The notes: a model not told the origin generated them from the letters alone. 64,000 nucleotides of DNA from CBDANW01 sp965197825 (GCA_965197825.1 CBDANW010000003.1:868001-932000); one strand, 5' to 3'. Shown: positions 27,027 through 36,962, numbered from the stretch's first letter. Program-made: numbers and translations.

Positions 27027-28544
27027 GTGGTTCGCATAAAAAACGAACACGACCTCGAAACACTCCGCCAGATAGCTCTCCTCGTTGATAACGAGAACCA
27101 GCGCCTCGTCAATGAAAACGTTCGTCTGCGAGTGGAACTGGCGAGACTCTATGGTGTGCCGGAAACGGAGCAACTTGAACTGTCGGTTCTCAAGCAACTA
27201 CAGGAAAAGCGAGAGAGCATTTTCCGCATCGACGGAAAGCGGACCCGGAAGAAAACGAAGGCTAAAAAGAACAAGAAGAAAGGGCACGGCCCGCGCGAAC
27301 AGCCTCATCTTCCCGTGGTCGACAAAGTAATCGAACTCGCCGAGACAGAGAAAAAGTGCTCGGTGTGCGACGGCGAGCTGGGCGAGATGGCGGGTCAATA
27401 CGAGGAATCGGAAGTGGTGACGGTGGTGAAGCGGAGCTTCGTCATCGAACGGCATTTGCGGAAAAAGTACCGCTGCCGATGTAACGCGAACGTCGTCACC
27501 GCACCGGCGGCGACGAAGCTTCAGCCCGGAGGCCGCTACTCGGTGGAGTTCGCGACCGAAGTGGCCATCAGCAAGTACCTGGACCATATGCCTCTCGAGC
27601 GCCAGGTTCGGATGATGCGCCGCGAAGGGCTAGATATCGACAGCCAGACGCTGTGGGACCAGCTGAACGTACTGGCACGTCATCTGAATCCGGTGTACGA
27701 CGCTCTGGGAGAGAAGGTTTTGGAGTCACCCGTCATCCACGCCGACGAAACGCGGTGGCCTCTGATGGGCTCGATGAAGAAGTCGGCGGGCACGGTGTGG
27801 GGCGTTTCGAGTCCGGACATCGCGTACTACCGAATGCTGCCGACGAAATCGACGGAAGATGGCCAAAAGGTGCTGGGGACCTACTCCGGCATCGCGGTTG
27901 TGGACGGCTACGCGGTGTACGAGGTGCTAGCTCGAGCCGGTCCAGACGGCTACGCGGCTCGTGCCGGTCCACAGTTTCGTCTCGCCCACTGCTGGGCGCA
28001 CGTGAAAAGAAAGTTCGACGAAGCCAGCGAGCACTACCCGCAAGCTTGCTCCGAAGTGCTTCGTTTGATCGGAGAGCTGTACGAAGTCGAACGCGAGGTC
28101 CCGGGTCCGTTTCCCGGCGATGAAAAAGCTCAGAAACTGAGACTTCGTTTACGCAAGCAACGTTCGCAGCGGATCTTGAAAGCGATTCGGCAATGGGGCG
28201 AGAGCCAAAGAGGATTGCCGCGAAGCGACTTCGGCAAGGCGGTCCGCTACATGCTGGAGAGATGGGAGACACTCACGCTGTTCGCCGAGAACCCTCTCGT
28301 CTGGCTTGACAACAATCACGCCGAGCGCGCCCTGAGGGAACCTGTCGTCGGTCGCAAAAATCACTACGGCAGTCGAACGAAACGCGGAACCGACGTCGCA
28401 GCGCTGTTCTACACCCTGTGCGAGACCGCGAAGCTTCAGAACGTCGACCCCAGGGCCTACATGCTCGAAGCGGCCTACGCCGCCATCAACCAGCCAGGAA
28501 CCGTGTTACTCCCCGACGCCCTACGCGACAACTCCGCTGCGTAG
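27027..28544 (+). CDS. tnpC: IS66 transposase TnpC
   Basis: The protein has 505 residues, full length, starting at GTG. In order it has a coiled-coil leader (about 5-75), a lysine-rich stretch, a zinc-finger-like CSVCDGEL, the DDE core with SPVIHADETRW, GIAVVDGYAVYE and HCWAHVKRKFDEA, and LDNNHAERALREPVVGRKNHYGS with the last catalytic Glu. A small internal duplication near residues 300-312 (ARAGPDGYA then ARAGPQF) is unusual but in frame. It looks intact and active. Confidence 0.94.
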   Translation: MVRIKNEHDLETLRQIALLVDNENQRLVNENVRLRVELARLYGVPETEQLELSVLKQLQEKRESIFRIDGKRTRKKTKAKKNKKKGHGPREQPHLPVVDKVIELAETEKKCSVCDGELGEMAGQYEESEVVTVVKRSFVIERHLRKKYRCRCNANVVTAPAATKLQPGGRYSVEFATEVAISKYLDHMPLERQVRMMRREGLDIDSQTLWDQLNVLARHLNPVYDALGEKVLESPVIHADETRWPLMGSMKKSAGTVWGVSSPDIAYYRMLPTKSTEDGQKVLGTYSGIAVVDGYAVYEVLARAGPDGYAARAGPQFRLAHCWAHVKRKFDEASEHYPQACSEVLRLIGELYEVEREVPGPFPGDEKAQKLRLRLRKQRSQRILKAIRQWGESQRGLPRSDFGKAVRYMLERWETLTLFAENPLVWLDNNHAERALREPVVGRKNHYGSRTKRGTDVAALFYTLCETAKLQNVDPRAYMLEAAYAAINQPGTVLLPDALRDNSAA

Positions 28545-28602
28545 CTTCTTCTCCGAATCGCGACGTCCCAACCCGCTCCAGTGGGGCACGGCGAGGAGTT
28601 AC

Positions 28603-28794
28603 AATCTACCTTCGTTCGACAACGAACCTCTGGGAGCTCTCGCTTGAAGATGGTGCCGAACGACCATGACGGATCTTATGGGGAAGCGAGGAAACTTTAG
28701 GACCCAGACCCTGGCCACCGATGGAACGTACCTGTATTTCGGCTGGTCAGAGCACACCGGAGATGTGTGGGTGATGGACGTGGTCCGCGAATGA
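28603..28794 (+). pseudogene. C-terminal remnant of a kinase/propeller protein
   Basis: Directly after the IS66 right end, one frame gives TTNLWELSLEDGAERP and, after a one-base shift near 28669, the other gives LTDLMGKRGNFRTQTLATDGTYL and GDVWVMDVVRE ending at TGA 28792-28794. This is the last propeller blade of a TolB-like extracellular domain; the sequence NVWELSVEEGAERP recurs in the next gene at 30681-30713. The rest of this gene is gone. Confidence 0.7.
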
Positions 28795-28819
28795 CGCGCC
28801 AAGTTCCTCCATAAAGAAG

Positions 28820-31814
28820 CTGGCAATCGAAGCTGGCACCAAACTAGGCTCCTACGAGATTCTCTCGCCACTCGGTGCGGGCGGCATGGGAGAAGTCTAT
28901 GTGGCCGAGGACGGAAAGCTCAGCCGGAAAGTAGCGCTTAAGGTCCTATCGCCCGAGATGGCGGCACGCCCCGAGCGGCTCATGCGGTTCGAGCGGGAAG
29001 CCAAGGCGGTGGCGGCCCTCAACCATCCCAACATCGTCACCATCCACTCCGTAGAGGAAGCCGACGGCCTCCACTTCCTCACCATGGAGTTCGTCGAGGG
29101 GAAGACGCTCAGCGAGCGCATCCCCAAGAAAGGCCTTCCTCTTGATAACTTCTTGGACATCGCCATCGCTCTGGCCGATGCCGTCGCTGCCGCCCACCAG
29201 AAGGGCATCACCCACCGGGATCTGAAGCCCGACAACATGATGGTTAGCAACGAAGGACGACTCAAGATCCTCGATTTTGGTCTGGCGAAGTTCAAGCAAG
29301 AGCTGGCGCGGGAAGGGGTCAGCGAGCTACCCACGCAGTCGGGAACCCAGGAAGGCCGGGGTGGCGTATATGTCCCCCGAGCAAGCAGCGGGCAAGACGG
29401 TGGACCACAGGACGGATATCTTCTCCATGGGTATCATTCTTTATCAGATGCTGACGGGCCAGCGTCCCTTCTCGGGAGACACGACCACCACCCTGCTGTC
29501 CTCCATCATCAAGGACACACCGGCTTCCGTAACCGAGGTCAATCCTGCGGTTCCCCGCGACCTAGGAAGGATCATCAAACGTTGCCTGACCAAGGATCCC
29601 GAGCGTCGCTATCAGATCGCCAAGGATCTCCGGAACGAGCTGGAGGAAGCCAAGCAGGAGGTGGTTTCCGGCGATGCTATCGTGGGCGCGGCTCCTTCTC
29701 GGATAAAGCCTACCTCGTGGAGCAAGGCTTTATGGGCGGCGGGGGCTGTCATCGCACTGTTCGCAGTGGCGTGGATCGCGACGAGGGGGCCATCCGCTGA
29801 AGGGACTCTTCGGCTCGCCAACCCTGTCCAGGTCACCACCGCTATCGGCGTGGAAGACTATCTCTCCTGGTCTCCGGATGGACGGACTCTCGCTTATCAC
29901 CAATACGAACATCTGACGGCGGGACTCGTTATCCGGAGCGCTGCCTTTTCCCGCGACGAAACGAAGCTGGCCTATTCTAAGGGGAGAACAGGTAGCCAAT
30001 GTGTGGCGGGTCCCCATCCTGGCAGACCGTCGAGCGACCTGGGCCGACGCAGAATAGATCACTTCGGACCAAAGCGTACATCGACTCCGTGGATGTGTCG
30101 TCGGATGGGCAACGGCTGCTCTTCAACTCCGATCGTAGCGGGAACCAGGACCTGTGGATGATGCCAGTCGAAGGCGGGGAGATGCAGCAGCTGACGACCG
30201 AGCCGACGCCGGACTGGGCACCCATGTGGTCCCCGAATGGAGAGGATATCGCCTTCTACTCGTTGCGCAGTGGGAACTGGGACATCTGGGTCATGCCGGT
30301 GAGCGGCGGCGCCGCTCGGCAGGTGACGCAGGATGAGACTCAGGACGCTTTTCCGGCCTGGTCGCCCGATGGTCGTGAGCTGGCCTTTGACTCGGTACGA
30401 GGGGGTAACCGGGACATCTGGGTGATCCCAGTCGAAGGCGGTGAAGCTCGACGTCTGACGGATCATCCCGGAAGCGATGCTGGAGCCAGCTGGTCGCCGG
30501 ACGGGAACTGGATAAACTTCACGTCGCGGCGGACAGGCCAGGCCCAAGTGTGGCGCGTCCCCGTCACGGGCGGGGAGCCCGAGCAGGTGAGCAAGGGAGG
30601 CGGATGGGATCCCAAATGGTCACTCGACGAAAAGCGGATCTACTTTGGTCGCGAGGGCGAGGGAGGGGGAAACGTCTGGGAGTTGTCCGTTGAAGAAGGT
30701 GCCGAACGTCCATTGCTACGCCCCGACGGGTCATATCGTCTACGGCGTGGGAGGTGCACTCCGAGCGGTTGGCTTTGATGTCGACCGGCTCGAGGTCACG
30801 AGTGACCCCATTCCCGTGCTCGATGACGTCATCACAAAACCGAGTGGCGCTGCGGAGTTCGGCATCTCCCGCGACGGATCCCTCGTGTATATTGCAGGCG
30901 CGGAAACCGGGCTAGACCGAAGGTTGGTGTGGGTGGATCGGGACGGAAGAGAAGGGGTGCTCGCCGCCGAGCCCCGTGGCTACGCCTACCCACGCATCTC
31001 CCCCGATGGGAGCCAAGTTGCCCTGGATGTGCGCGATCAGGAGGACGACATCTGGATCTGGGATTTCACACGCGAGACGCTCAGGCGGCTTACGTTCGAT
31101 CCCAGTAGTGATTGGTACCCGGTCTGGACGCCGGACGGTCGGCACGTAGCATTCGCATCTGCCCGTGAGGGTACTCAGAATCTGTTCCGGAAAGCGGCGG
31201 ATGGCACCGGCACCGTCGAGCGGCTCACCGAGAGCGAGAACATCCAGAATTCGTATGTCTTTTCCCCGGACGGGAAGCAGCTCGTGTATCGGGAGACCCC
31301 TCCTCAAGGAGGAAACGACCTCGGCGTGCACCCGCTGGACGGCGACGGGTCTTTCGTGCCTCTACTGGCAACCGAGTTCAACGAGCGGAACGCAGAAATT
31401 TCGCCCGATGGCCGTTGGTTGGCTTACCAATCCGACGCCTCCGGTCAATTCGAAATCTACGTGCGCCCGTTCCCCAACGTGGACGAGGGTCTGCGTCAGG
31501 TCTCGAGAGCCGGCGGTGTCAAGCCGCTTTGGGCTAGGGACGGCAGCGAGTTGTTCTATCTCGACGCCGGTTCGTCGCGGCTGATGGCGGTGTCTGTTCG
31601 TATGGATGCCAGCCCTGATTTCGGCAACCCCGAGATCGTCTTCGAGGAATCATACCCCGTTGCTTTTCAGGGTCGCACCTACGACGTGTCTCCCAACGGC
31701 GAGCGCTTCTTGATGATTAAGGCGGGTGGTGCGGACGACGAGACGCCTACACCGGAGCTCATCCTCGTCCTGAACTGGTTCGAGGAATTGAAGCGGCTCG
31801 TTCCAACGAACTGA
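28820..31814 (+). pseudogene. Ser/Thr kinase with TolB-like propeller, frameshifted and mosaic
   Basis: Pieces in several frames make one kinase of about 1000 residues. The probable start is CTG at 28820 (LAIEAGTKLGSYEIL; paralogs use ATG here). The kinase domain has GAGGMGEVY, VALKVL, HRDLKPDNMM and DFGLAKF. A shift near 29350 leads to AYMSPEQAAGKTVDHRTDIFSMG, a membrane helix follows near 29730-29775 (ALWAAGAVIALFAVAWIA), a shift near 29990-30000 leads to the WSPDGxxIAF blades, and at about 30714 a third frame continues as TGHIVYGVGGALRAVGFDVDRLEV to ELKRLVPTN. At the last junction two paralog types seem fused. An intact protein would be an inner-membrane kinase with an outside sensor. Confidence 0.8.
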
Positions 31815-31817
31815 CTT

Positions 31818-32888
31818 ATGGCGCTTGAAGCTGGCACCAAGTTAGGTTCTTACGAGATCCTCGCACCTCTGGGTGCGGGAGGAATGGGCGAAGTCTACCG
31901 CGCGCGTGACACACAACTCGGCCGTGAAGTCGCCATCAAAGTCCTTCCCGAGGAGTTCACGCGACATCGGCAAAAACTGGCGCGGTTCGAGCGGGAAGCA
32001 GAGCTCCTTGCGGCGCTCAATCATCCGGGGATCGCCACACTCCACGGCCTTGAGAAAGTCAAAGGCAAACCCTTCTTGGTCATGGAGCTTGTCGAAGGGG
32101 AAACCCTCGCGGAGCGTATTGCCCGCGGACCACTCCCCGTGGATGAGGCCCTCACGCTCTCCCAACAGATCGCCGAGGCAGTGGAGGCCACGCACGAAAA
32201 GGGTGTCATCCACCGTGACCTGAAGCCTGCGAACATCAAAGTTGATCCCGAAGGCCACGTGAAGGTGCTCGACTTCGGGCTGGCCAAGGCTTTCGCCGAC
32301 GAAGTGCCGGAGGGCGAGCTCTCGGCCTCTCCGACACTCAGCCGGGACGCAACCCGGGCGGGCGTCATTCTTGGGACCGCGGCTTACATGAGCCCCGAGC
32401 AAGCGAAAGGCAAAGTCGTCGACAAGCGTAGCGACATCTTTTCTTTCGGAGCGGTGCTTTACGAAATGTTGGCGGGCAAGAGAGCTTTCGGCGGCGAGGA
32501 TGTCTCGGATGTCCTAGCGAGCATTATCAAGCTCGACATTGATTGGAAGGCGCTGCCATCGGACCTCGACCCGCGGGTTCCGAAGCTCTTAAGCCGCTGC
32601 TTGAAGCAAGAGCGCAAGAAACGACTGCGGGACGTCGGCGACGTACGGAACGAGATCGAGGAAATCATCGCCGAGCCGGCGGCCGCGCCCCAGCCCGCCA
32701 CCGGGCGGCTCTCCATTGGAACTGCGGTCGCGGCGGCGTTGCTTCTTACTGGCGTTGTGGCCGTCGCCGTCTGGAGCCTGAAGCCGGAGCCGTTCAGGAA
32801 CTGGACCGATCGATGGTCGGGCGGACGCCGCCGTTTGTCGACCAGATCGGGTCCGGTGCGGTTGGTGCCAGAGCCGCTGAGCACATAG
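31818..32888 (+). CDS. Ser/Thr protein kinase, sensor domain replaced by foreign tail
   Basis: The open frame has 356 residues. The kinase domain (10-270) is complete: GAGGMGEVYRARD, REVAIKVLPEEF, VIHRDLKPANIKV (catalytic Asp), VLDFGLAKAF, GTAAYMSPEQAKGK and SDIFSFGAVLYEM. A membrane helix lies near residues 297-319 (IGTAVAAALLLTGVVAVAVW). About ten residues later, at SLKPEP (near 32785), homology to the TolB-like propeller stops and the frame runs antisense through the cupin remnant to its stop. The kinase starts 3 bp after the previous gene. It may still phosphorylate, but without its sensor. Confidence 0.85.
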   Translation: MALEAGTKLGSYEILAPLGAGGMGEVYRARDTQLGREVAIKVLPEEFTRHRQKLARFEREAELLAALNHPGIATLHGLEKVKGKPFLVMELVEGETLAERIARGPLPVDEALTLSQQIAEAVEATHEKGVIHRDLKPANIKVDPEGHVKVLDFGLAKAFADEVPEGELSASPTLSRDATRAGVILGTAAYMSPEQAKGKVVDKRSDIFSFGAVLYEMLAGKRAFGGEDVSDVLASIIKLDIDWKALPSDLDPRVPKLLSRCLKQERKKRLRDVGDVRNEIEEIIAEPAAAPQPATGRLSIGTAVAAALLLTGVVAVAVWSLKPEPFRNWTDRWSGGRRRLSTRSGPVRLVPEPLST

Positions 32889-33181
32889 TAGACCTCGGTC
32901 ACCAGGTCGTGCTCGGCGACCGATGCCGGTGAGGGTGCGTCCAGTTGGCCCCGATGCACGATCGCGATCTGCACATTGGCCTTCCCGATGTCCATCGAGC
33001 GAACCTGCTGGTCGGTCACGCCGGTCTCCCGGCCCACATCCACGTACTGCTGGATCTCCTCGGCCGCGACGTAGGTGGACGAGCACATCTCACACGAAGG
33101 CTGGATGTCCTGCGCCGACAGCCTGCCCAGCGCGAAGGCCGCCGCGACGGCTAAAAGGCTCAATACCAAAATCTTTCGCAT
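32785..33181 (-). pseudogene. Secreted cupin protein, C-terminus lost
   Basis: From the ATG at 33181 a signal peptide (MRKILVLSLLAVAAAFALGRLSAQ) is followed by a CxxC-like PSCEMCSS, VQIAIVHRGQL, then EVYYVLSGSGTNRTGPDLVDKRRRP, the rising half of a small cupin barrel. The match ends near 32785 at SVQFLNGSGFRLQ, where sequence of the opposite-strand kinase gene begins. The second half of the barrel is missing. Confidence 0.7.
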
Positions 33182-33244
33182 GAAGGATCTCCTCTCGCTT
33201 GTCATGGGGGCCCATTTTACTGGGTTTCTGCTAGACTGGGCCAA

Positions 33245-34210
33245 ATGGCGGGGGACCAATACGGCTTCGAAGCGCCGCTGATCGCCCTTCAGAAGGAGAT
33301 CGAGGCGCTTACCGGCTATCCCGAAGACGCGAAAAAGGAGCAAGAAGTCGCGCAGCTTCAGGAAAAGCTGGAGCAAATGCGCCGGGACATTTATTCCCGG
33401 CTCACCGCTTGGCAAAAAGTTCAGGTGGCGCGGCATCCGCAGCGCCCTTATTTCCGGGACTACCTCGAGCTTCTCTTCTGTGATTTCGTCGAGATTCACG
33501 GGGACCGTCGATTCGCGGACGATCCCGCGATCGTCGCGGGGATGGCCTGGTATCACGAGCGGCCAGTGTTCGTGCTCGGACATCAGAAGGGACGCGACAC
33601 CAACCAGAAGATCCACCGCAACTTCGGCATGCCCAAGCCGGAGGGCTATCGCAAGGCCCTGCGCGTGATGCGGCTCGCGGAGAAATTTTCACGTCCGGTC
33701 TTCACCTTCGTGGACACGCCGGGAGCGTATCCGGGGCTGGACGCGGAGGAGCGAGGTCAGGCGGAGGCCATCGCGTACAACATCCGAGAGCTCGCTAGAC
33801 TCGATACGCCGATCATCGTGACCGTCGCCGGCGAGGGCGGAAGCGGAGGAGCCCTTGCGATCGCGATCGGAGACGAGATCTTGATGCTGGAACACTCCAT
33901 CTATTCGGTTATTTCGCCCGAAGGCTGTGCCGCCATCTTGTGGAAGGATGCCGGTCAGGCCGAGACCGCGGCGCAGGGGTTGAAGCTCACCGCCCAAGAC
34001 CTGATTTCATATGGACTGATTGATGAAATCGTCCCCGAGCCGTCGGGGGGAGCCCACAGCGATCACCGTCGCACCGCGGAGATCCTCGATGAATACCTCA
34101 GCCGAAGCTTGGCCCGCGTGGACAAGATGTCGTCCGAACAACGAAGTGAAGCACGCTATCGGAAGTTTCGGCAGATGGGTGCCGTGAGTCTGGAACAAGA
34201 GACGGGCTGA
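33245..34210 (+). CDS. accA: Acetyl-CoA carboxylase carboxyltransferase subunit alpha
   Basis: The protein has 321 residues, the usual AccA length. Motifs are YPEDAKKEQEVAQLQEKLEQMRRDIYSRLTAWQKVQVARHPQRP near 20-60, FCDFVEIHGDRRFADDPAIVAGMAW, GHQKGRDTNQKIHRNFGMPKPEGYRKALRVM, TPGAYPGLDAEERGQAEAIA, GEGGSGGALAIAIGDEILMLEHSIYSVISPEGCAAILWKDA. Catalyses, with AccD, transfer of carboxyl from biotin to acetyl-CoA in fatty-acid synthesis. Its stop overlaps the next start (TGATG). Confidence 0.97.
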   Translation: MAGDQYGFEAPLIALQKEIEALTGYPEDAKKEQEVAQLQEKLEQMRRDIYSRLTAWQKVQVARHPQRPYFRDYLELLFCDFVEIHGDRRFADDPAIVAGMAWYHERPVFVLGHQKGRDTNQKIHRNFGMPKPEGYRKALRVMRLAEKFSRPVFTFVDTPGAYPGLDAEERGQAEAIAYNIRELARLDTPIIVTVAGEGGSGGALAIAIGDEILMLEHSIYSVISPEGCAAILWKDAGQAETAAQGLKLTAQDLISYGLIDEIVPEPSGGAHSDHRRTAEILDEYLSRSLARVDKMSSEQRSEARYRKFRQMGAVSLEQETG

Positions 34211-36237
34211 TGACCTTCAACCAGATCCGTCTGGTCAAGCTCATCCTGGCGGTTCTCCTGGCGTGCGGCACTGCCGTCGTCGGCTACCAGCTTTTTCTGG
34301 GGTTCTCCGAACCAACTCCACCTTCTGCCGACCTGCTTTCCAGCAATCCCGAGGACGCCACCGCACGGGGCGTCCAGATCTCGCGCCTCGACGCGGATGG
34401 CGAGAAGCTCTTCGAGCTCAAGGCCGCCGAAAGCGTAAGCCGGAGCGAGGACACACAGACGTTTCGGGACGTCGAGATCAACTTCGAGGCCGGCGAAACG
34501 GGCGAGATTCCCCTTGTCGTTACCGGGGACCTGTGTCGGTACAACATGGAGACGTCCACCGTACACCTAGAAGGCAACGTGGTGGTCAGGGACGCCGAGG
34601 GCCTGCGCATCGAGACCGCAACGCTCGACTATGGGCCTAGGCCCAAGCGCGTTTGGTCCGATGGCCGCGTCCGTTTCTTGCGCGGAGGCCTGGAAGGGGA
34701 GGCGGGAAGCCTGGTGTATCAGGTCGTCGGCAGCGCGTTCCATCTCGACGGGGGCGTGGACATGACGTTCACGCCGGAAGAAGGCCCGCCGGTCGAAGTG
34801 AAGAGTGAGTCCGCTCGGATTCGGCGACGGGAGAAGTTCGTTCGATTCCTGGACGACGTGCATGTAAGGCAGGCGAACTATCGGATGAACAGCGATCATC
34901 TGCAAATTCATTTGACCGAGGACGAAAAAGGCGTGACGCGCATCGACGCCAACGGCAACGTCACAATGGTTCTCGACGTGCCGCCCGTACAGCCTGGAAG
35001 CCCTGAAAGCGAAGCAGAGGAGGACGGCGCTGGCCCTTTCGAAGAGGCTGGGCGAAAACGACTCGACTCGAAGAACCTAGAGGTTTTCTTCCATCCTGAT
35101 GGAAGCACCATCCGCGAAATGCTGGCCATCGGAGACGCGAGGCTAACCATGCTACCCGTTTCATCTGCCGGCGATGGCATGCGGAGGCAACTCGAGGGCG
35201 CAACGCTTAGATTTCAGTTCGACGGTGAAGGACGCCTCGTTGGTCTCAATGGACGAGGGGGAGTCGCCGTGACGTTGTCGCCAGAGAAGGGCCCGCCAGA
35301 TGACGTTCGGCGTGTCACGGCAAGACGCATGACGAGTCGATTCGATCCCGAAACGGGTGAGCTTCAGCAGGCGAGGTGCTTCGACTCGGTCACCTTCGTC
35401 CAAGGCGATCTCAACGCGGAGTCCGAGCAAGGAATCTACAACGCGACGAGCGAGCTGCTGACGCTCACCGGATCGCCACGCCTGTGGGACGCGAGCTCGG
35501 AGTTGAAAGCAGAGAAGGTGGAGCTCCACGTCGTGGCCGGCGGGCTCGAGGCATCGGGCGACGTTCGCTCCAGGATGGCTGTTACAGAGTCGGCCGGAAG
35601 CATCGGTTTCTTGCCGGGAGAAGAAGACGACGCGGTGTACTTCGTCGCTGATCACTTGCAGTACGACCGCGAGCAAGACCTTGCCGTCTATACGGGAAAC
35701 GCACGAGGATTCCGAGGGGAGAACCGCCTGGAGGCGGAGCGGATCGAGATCGCGCAGAGGAATGGAGAGCTCAACGCCTCGGACTCGGTGCGCACCACCA
35801 TTCCGCAGAAAACCACGTCGGGAGAGGACACCGCCCCTCAGTTGACGTTCACGCGCGCGGAACAGCTCTTTTATCATTCGGAAGACGCCATGCTGACTTA
35901 CGTCGAAGACGTCGAGATGAAGTCTGGCGAGTTCCTCCTACGAGCGAACAAGGTCGAGGTGAGGCTCGGGGAGGGTGGGGGGTCCGTTCGTCAGATCGAC
36001 GCCGAGGGGAACGTGGAGATTGAGTCGACGAGCGGGCGGGCCCTTGGGGAGAAAGCAACATATGTGCCAGACCGTGAGGAAGTTCACGTCAGCGGGGAGC
36101 GCGCGACGCTCCAAGATGGCGATAAACTCACGGAAGGCAAGGAGTTGACTTTCTTCCTGTCGAATGATAAGATTTTTATCGACGGCCAGGAAGAACGCCG
36201 GACGAAGACCACATATTCGAGATCGCGCCCCTTTTGA
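34210..36237 (+). CDS. Large LptC/LptA(OstA)-like LPS-transport protein
   Basis: The protein has 675 residues, far longer than LptC (about 190) or LptA (about 185). One N-terminal membrane helix (LVKLILAVLLACGTAVVGYQLFLGF, about 8-32) precedes an LptC-like region (GVQISRLDADGEKLFELKAAESVSRSEDTQTFRDVEINF), then about 550 residues of repeated beta-jellyroll units such as NVVVRDAEGLRIETATLDYG, RITANG-type strands, GNARGFRGENRLEAERIEI and VEIESTSGRALGEKATYVPD. This looks like LptC and LptA joined into one bridge. The lptB gene follows immediately, which supports a role in moving lipopolysaccharide across the periplasm. No separate lptA is seen. Confidence 0.8.
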   Translation: MTFNQIRLVKLILAVLLACGTAVVGYQLFLGFSEPTPPSADLLSSNPEDATARGVQISRLDADGEKLFELKAAESVSRSEDTQTFRDVEINFEAGETGEIPLVVTGDLCRYNMETSTVHLEGNVVVRDAEGLRIETATLDYGPRPKRVWSDGRVRFLRGGLEGEAGSLVYQVVGSAFHLDGGVDMTFTPEEGPPVEVKSESARIRRREKFVRFLDDVHVRQANYRMNSDHLQIHLTEDEKGVTRIDANGNVTMVLDVPPVQPGSPESEAEEDGAGPFEEAGRKRLDSKNLEVFFHPDGSTIREMLAIGDARLTMLPVSSAGDGMRRQLEGATLRFQFDGEGRLVGLNGRGGVAVTLSPEKGPPDDVRRVTARRMTSRFDPETGELQQARCFDSVTFVQGDLNAESEQGIYNATSELLTLTGSPRLWDASSELKAEKVELHVVAGGLEASGDVRSRMAVTESAGSIGFLPGEEDDAVYFVADHLQYDREQDLAVYTGNARGFRGENRLEAERIEIAQRNGELNASDSVRTTIPQKTTSGEDTAPQLTFTRAEQLFYHSEDAMLTYVEDVEMKSGEFLLRANKVEVRLGEGGGSVRQIDAEGNVEIESTSGRALGEKATYVPDREEVHVSGERATLQDGDKLTEGKELTFFLSNDKIFIDGQEERRTKTTYSRSRPF

Positions 36238-36962
36238 TGCAGGTACTCAGGGCACGGTCGCTAGTGAAGTCGTTCCGGCGGCGAAGGGTCGTCGACGACG
36301 TAAGCCTCGAGGTTCACGAAGGCGAGGTCGTTGGTTTGCTGGGCCCGAATGGGGCCGGGAAGACCACGACCTTCCACATGGTGGTAGGACTGACTCGACC
36401 CGATGAAGGAAGTGTCTTTCTCAACGATGAGGAAATCACGGTACTCCCCATGTACCTGCGTGCCCGTAGCGGCATCAATTATCTCCCGCAGGAACCATCC
36501 ATTTTTCGCAAACTCACCGTCGAGGAAAACGTTCTCGCCATTCTCGAGACGCTTCCTCTCAAGCCCGGTGAAAAGCAAGAGCGGCTGGGCGCTCTTCTCG
36601 GTGAGCTCGGACTCGCGAGCAAAGCGAAAGCAAGGGCCTACACCTTATCCGGTGGTGAGCGCCGTCGTGCAGAGATCACACGGGCTCTCGTCACCTCCCC
36701 TTCCTTCATGCTTCTCGACGAGCCATTTGCAGGCATCGATCCAATTGCAGTCGGCGACATTCAAAAGATCATTCATCATCTGAAGAAGCGCGGCATAGGA
36801 ATCCTGGTTACGGACCATAACGTGAGAGAGACGCTCAAAATCACCGACCGTGCATACATCATGAACGAGGGTCGTATCTTCTGTGCCGGTTCCCCAGACG
36901 AGCTCGCATCCGATGAAGATGTGCGCCGCGTGTATCTTGGTGAGGATTTCCGGCTCGATTAG
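36237..36962 (+). CDS. lptB: LPS export ABC transporter ATPase LptB
   Basis: The protein has 241 residues from the ATG at 36237, which overlaps the TGA of the LptC/A gene. ABC ATPase motifs are GLLGPNGAGKTTTFHMVVGL (Walker A), YLPQEPSIFRKLTVEEN, YTLSGGERRRAEITRAL (signature), SFMLLDEPFAGIDPIAV (Walker B) and a switch His in VTDHNVRETL. The LptB-specific NYLPQEPSIFRKLTVEEN segment is clear. Powers LPS extraction from the inner membrane with LptFG, which are not in this window. Confidence 0.96.
   Translation: MQVLRARSLVKSFRRRRVVDDVSLEVHEGEVVGLLGPNGAGKTTTFHMVVGLTRPDEGSVFLNDEEITVLPMYLRARSGINYLPQEPSIFRKLTVEENVLAILETLPLKPGEKQERLGALLGELGLASKAKARAYTLSGGERRRAEITRALVTSPSFMLLDEPFAGIDPIAVGDIQKIIHHLKKRGIGILVTDHNVRETLKITDRAYIMNEGRIFCAGSPDELASDEDVRRVYLGEDFRLD

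Larger units (their letters stand above)
26212..28602 (+). mobile_element. Intact IS66-family insertion sequence (2391 bp)
   Basis: Terminal inverted repeats begin GTAACTCCTCGCCGTG at the left (26212) and, read inward on the other strand, GTAACTCCTCGCCGTG at the right (ending 28602). They are imperfect after 16 bases. It holds tnpA, tnpB and tnpC in the normal order. The 8 bp outside the two ends (GAAGAAAC at the left, AATCTACC at the right) do not match, so there is no target duplication. Confidence 0.88.

Noticed and set aside
28670..28680. TGA in the kinase remnant as a second selenocysteine site
   Set aside because: The frame after it does not continue the protein; a one-base shift does (LTDLMGKRG), and there is no redox motif.
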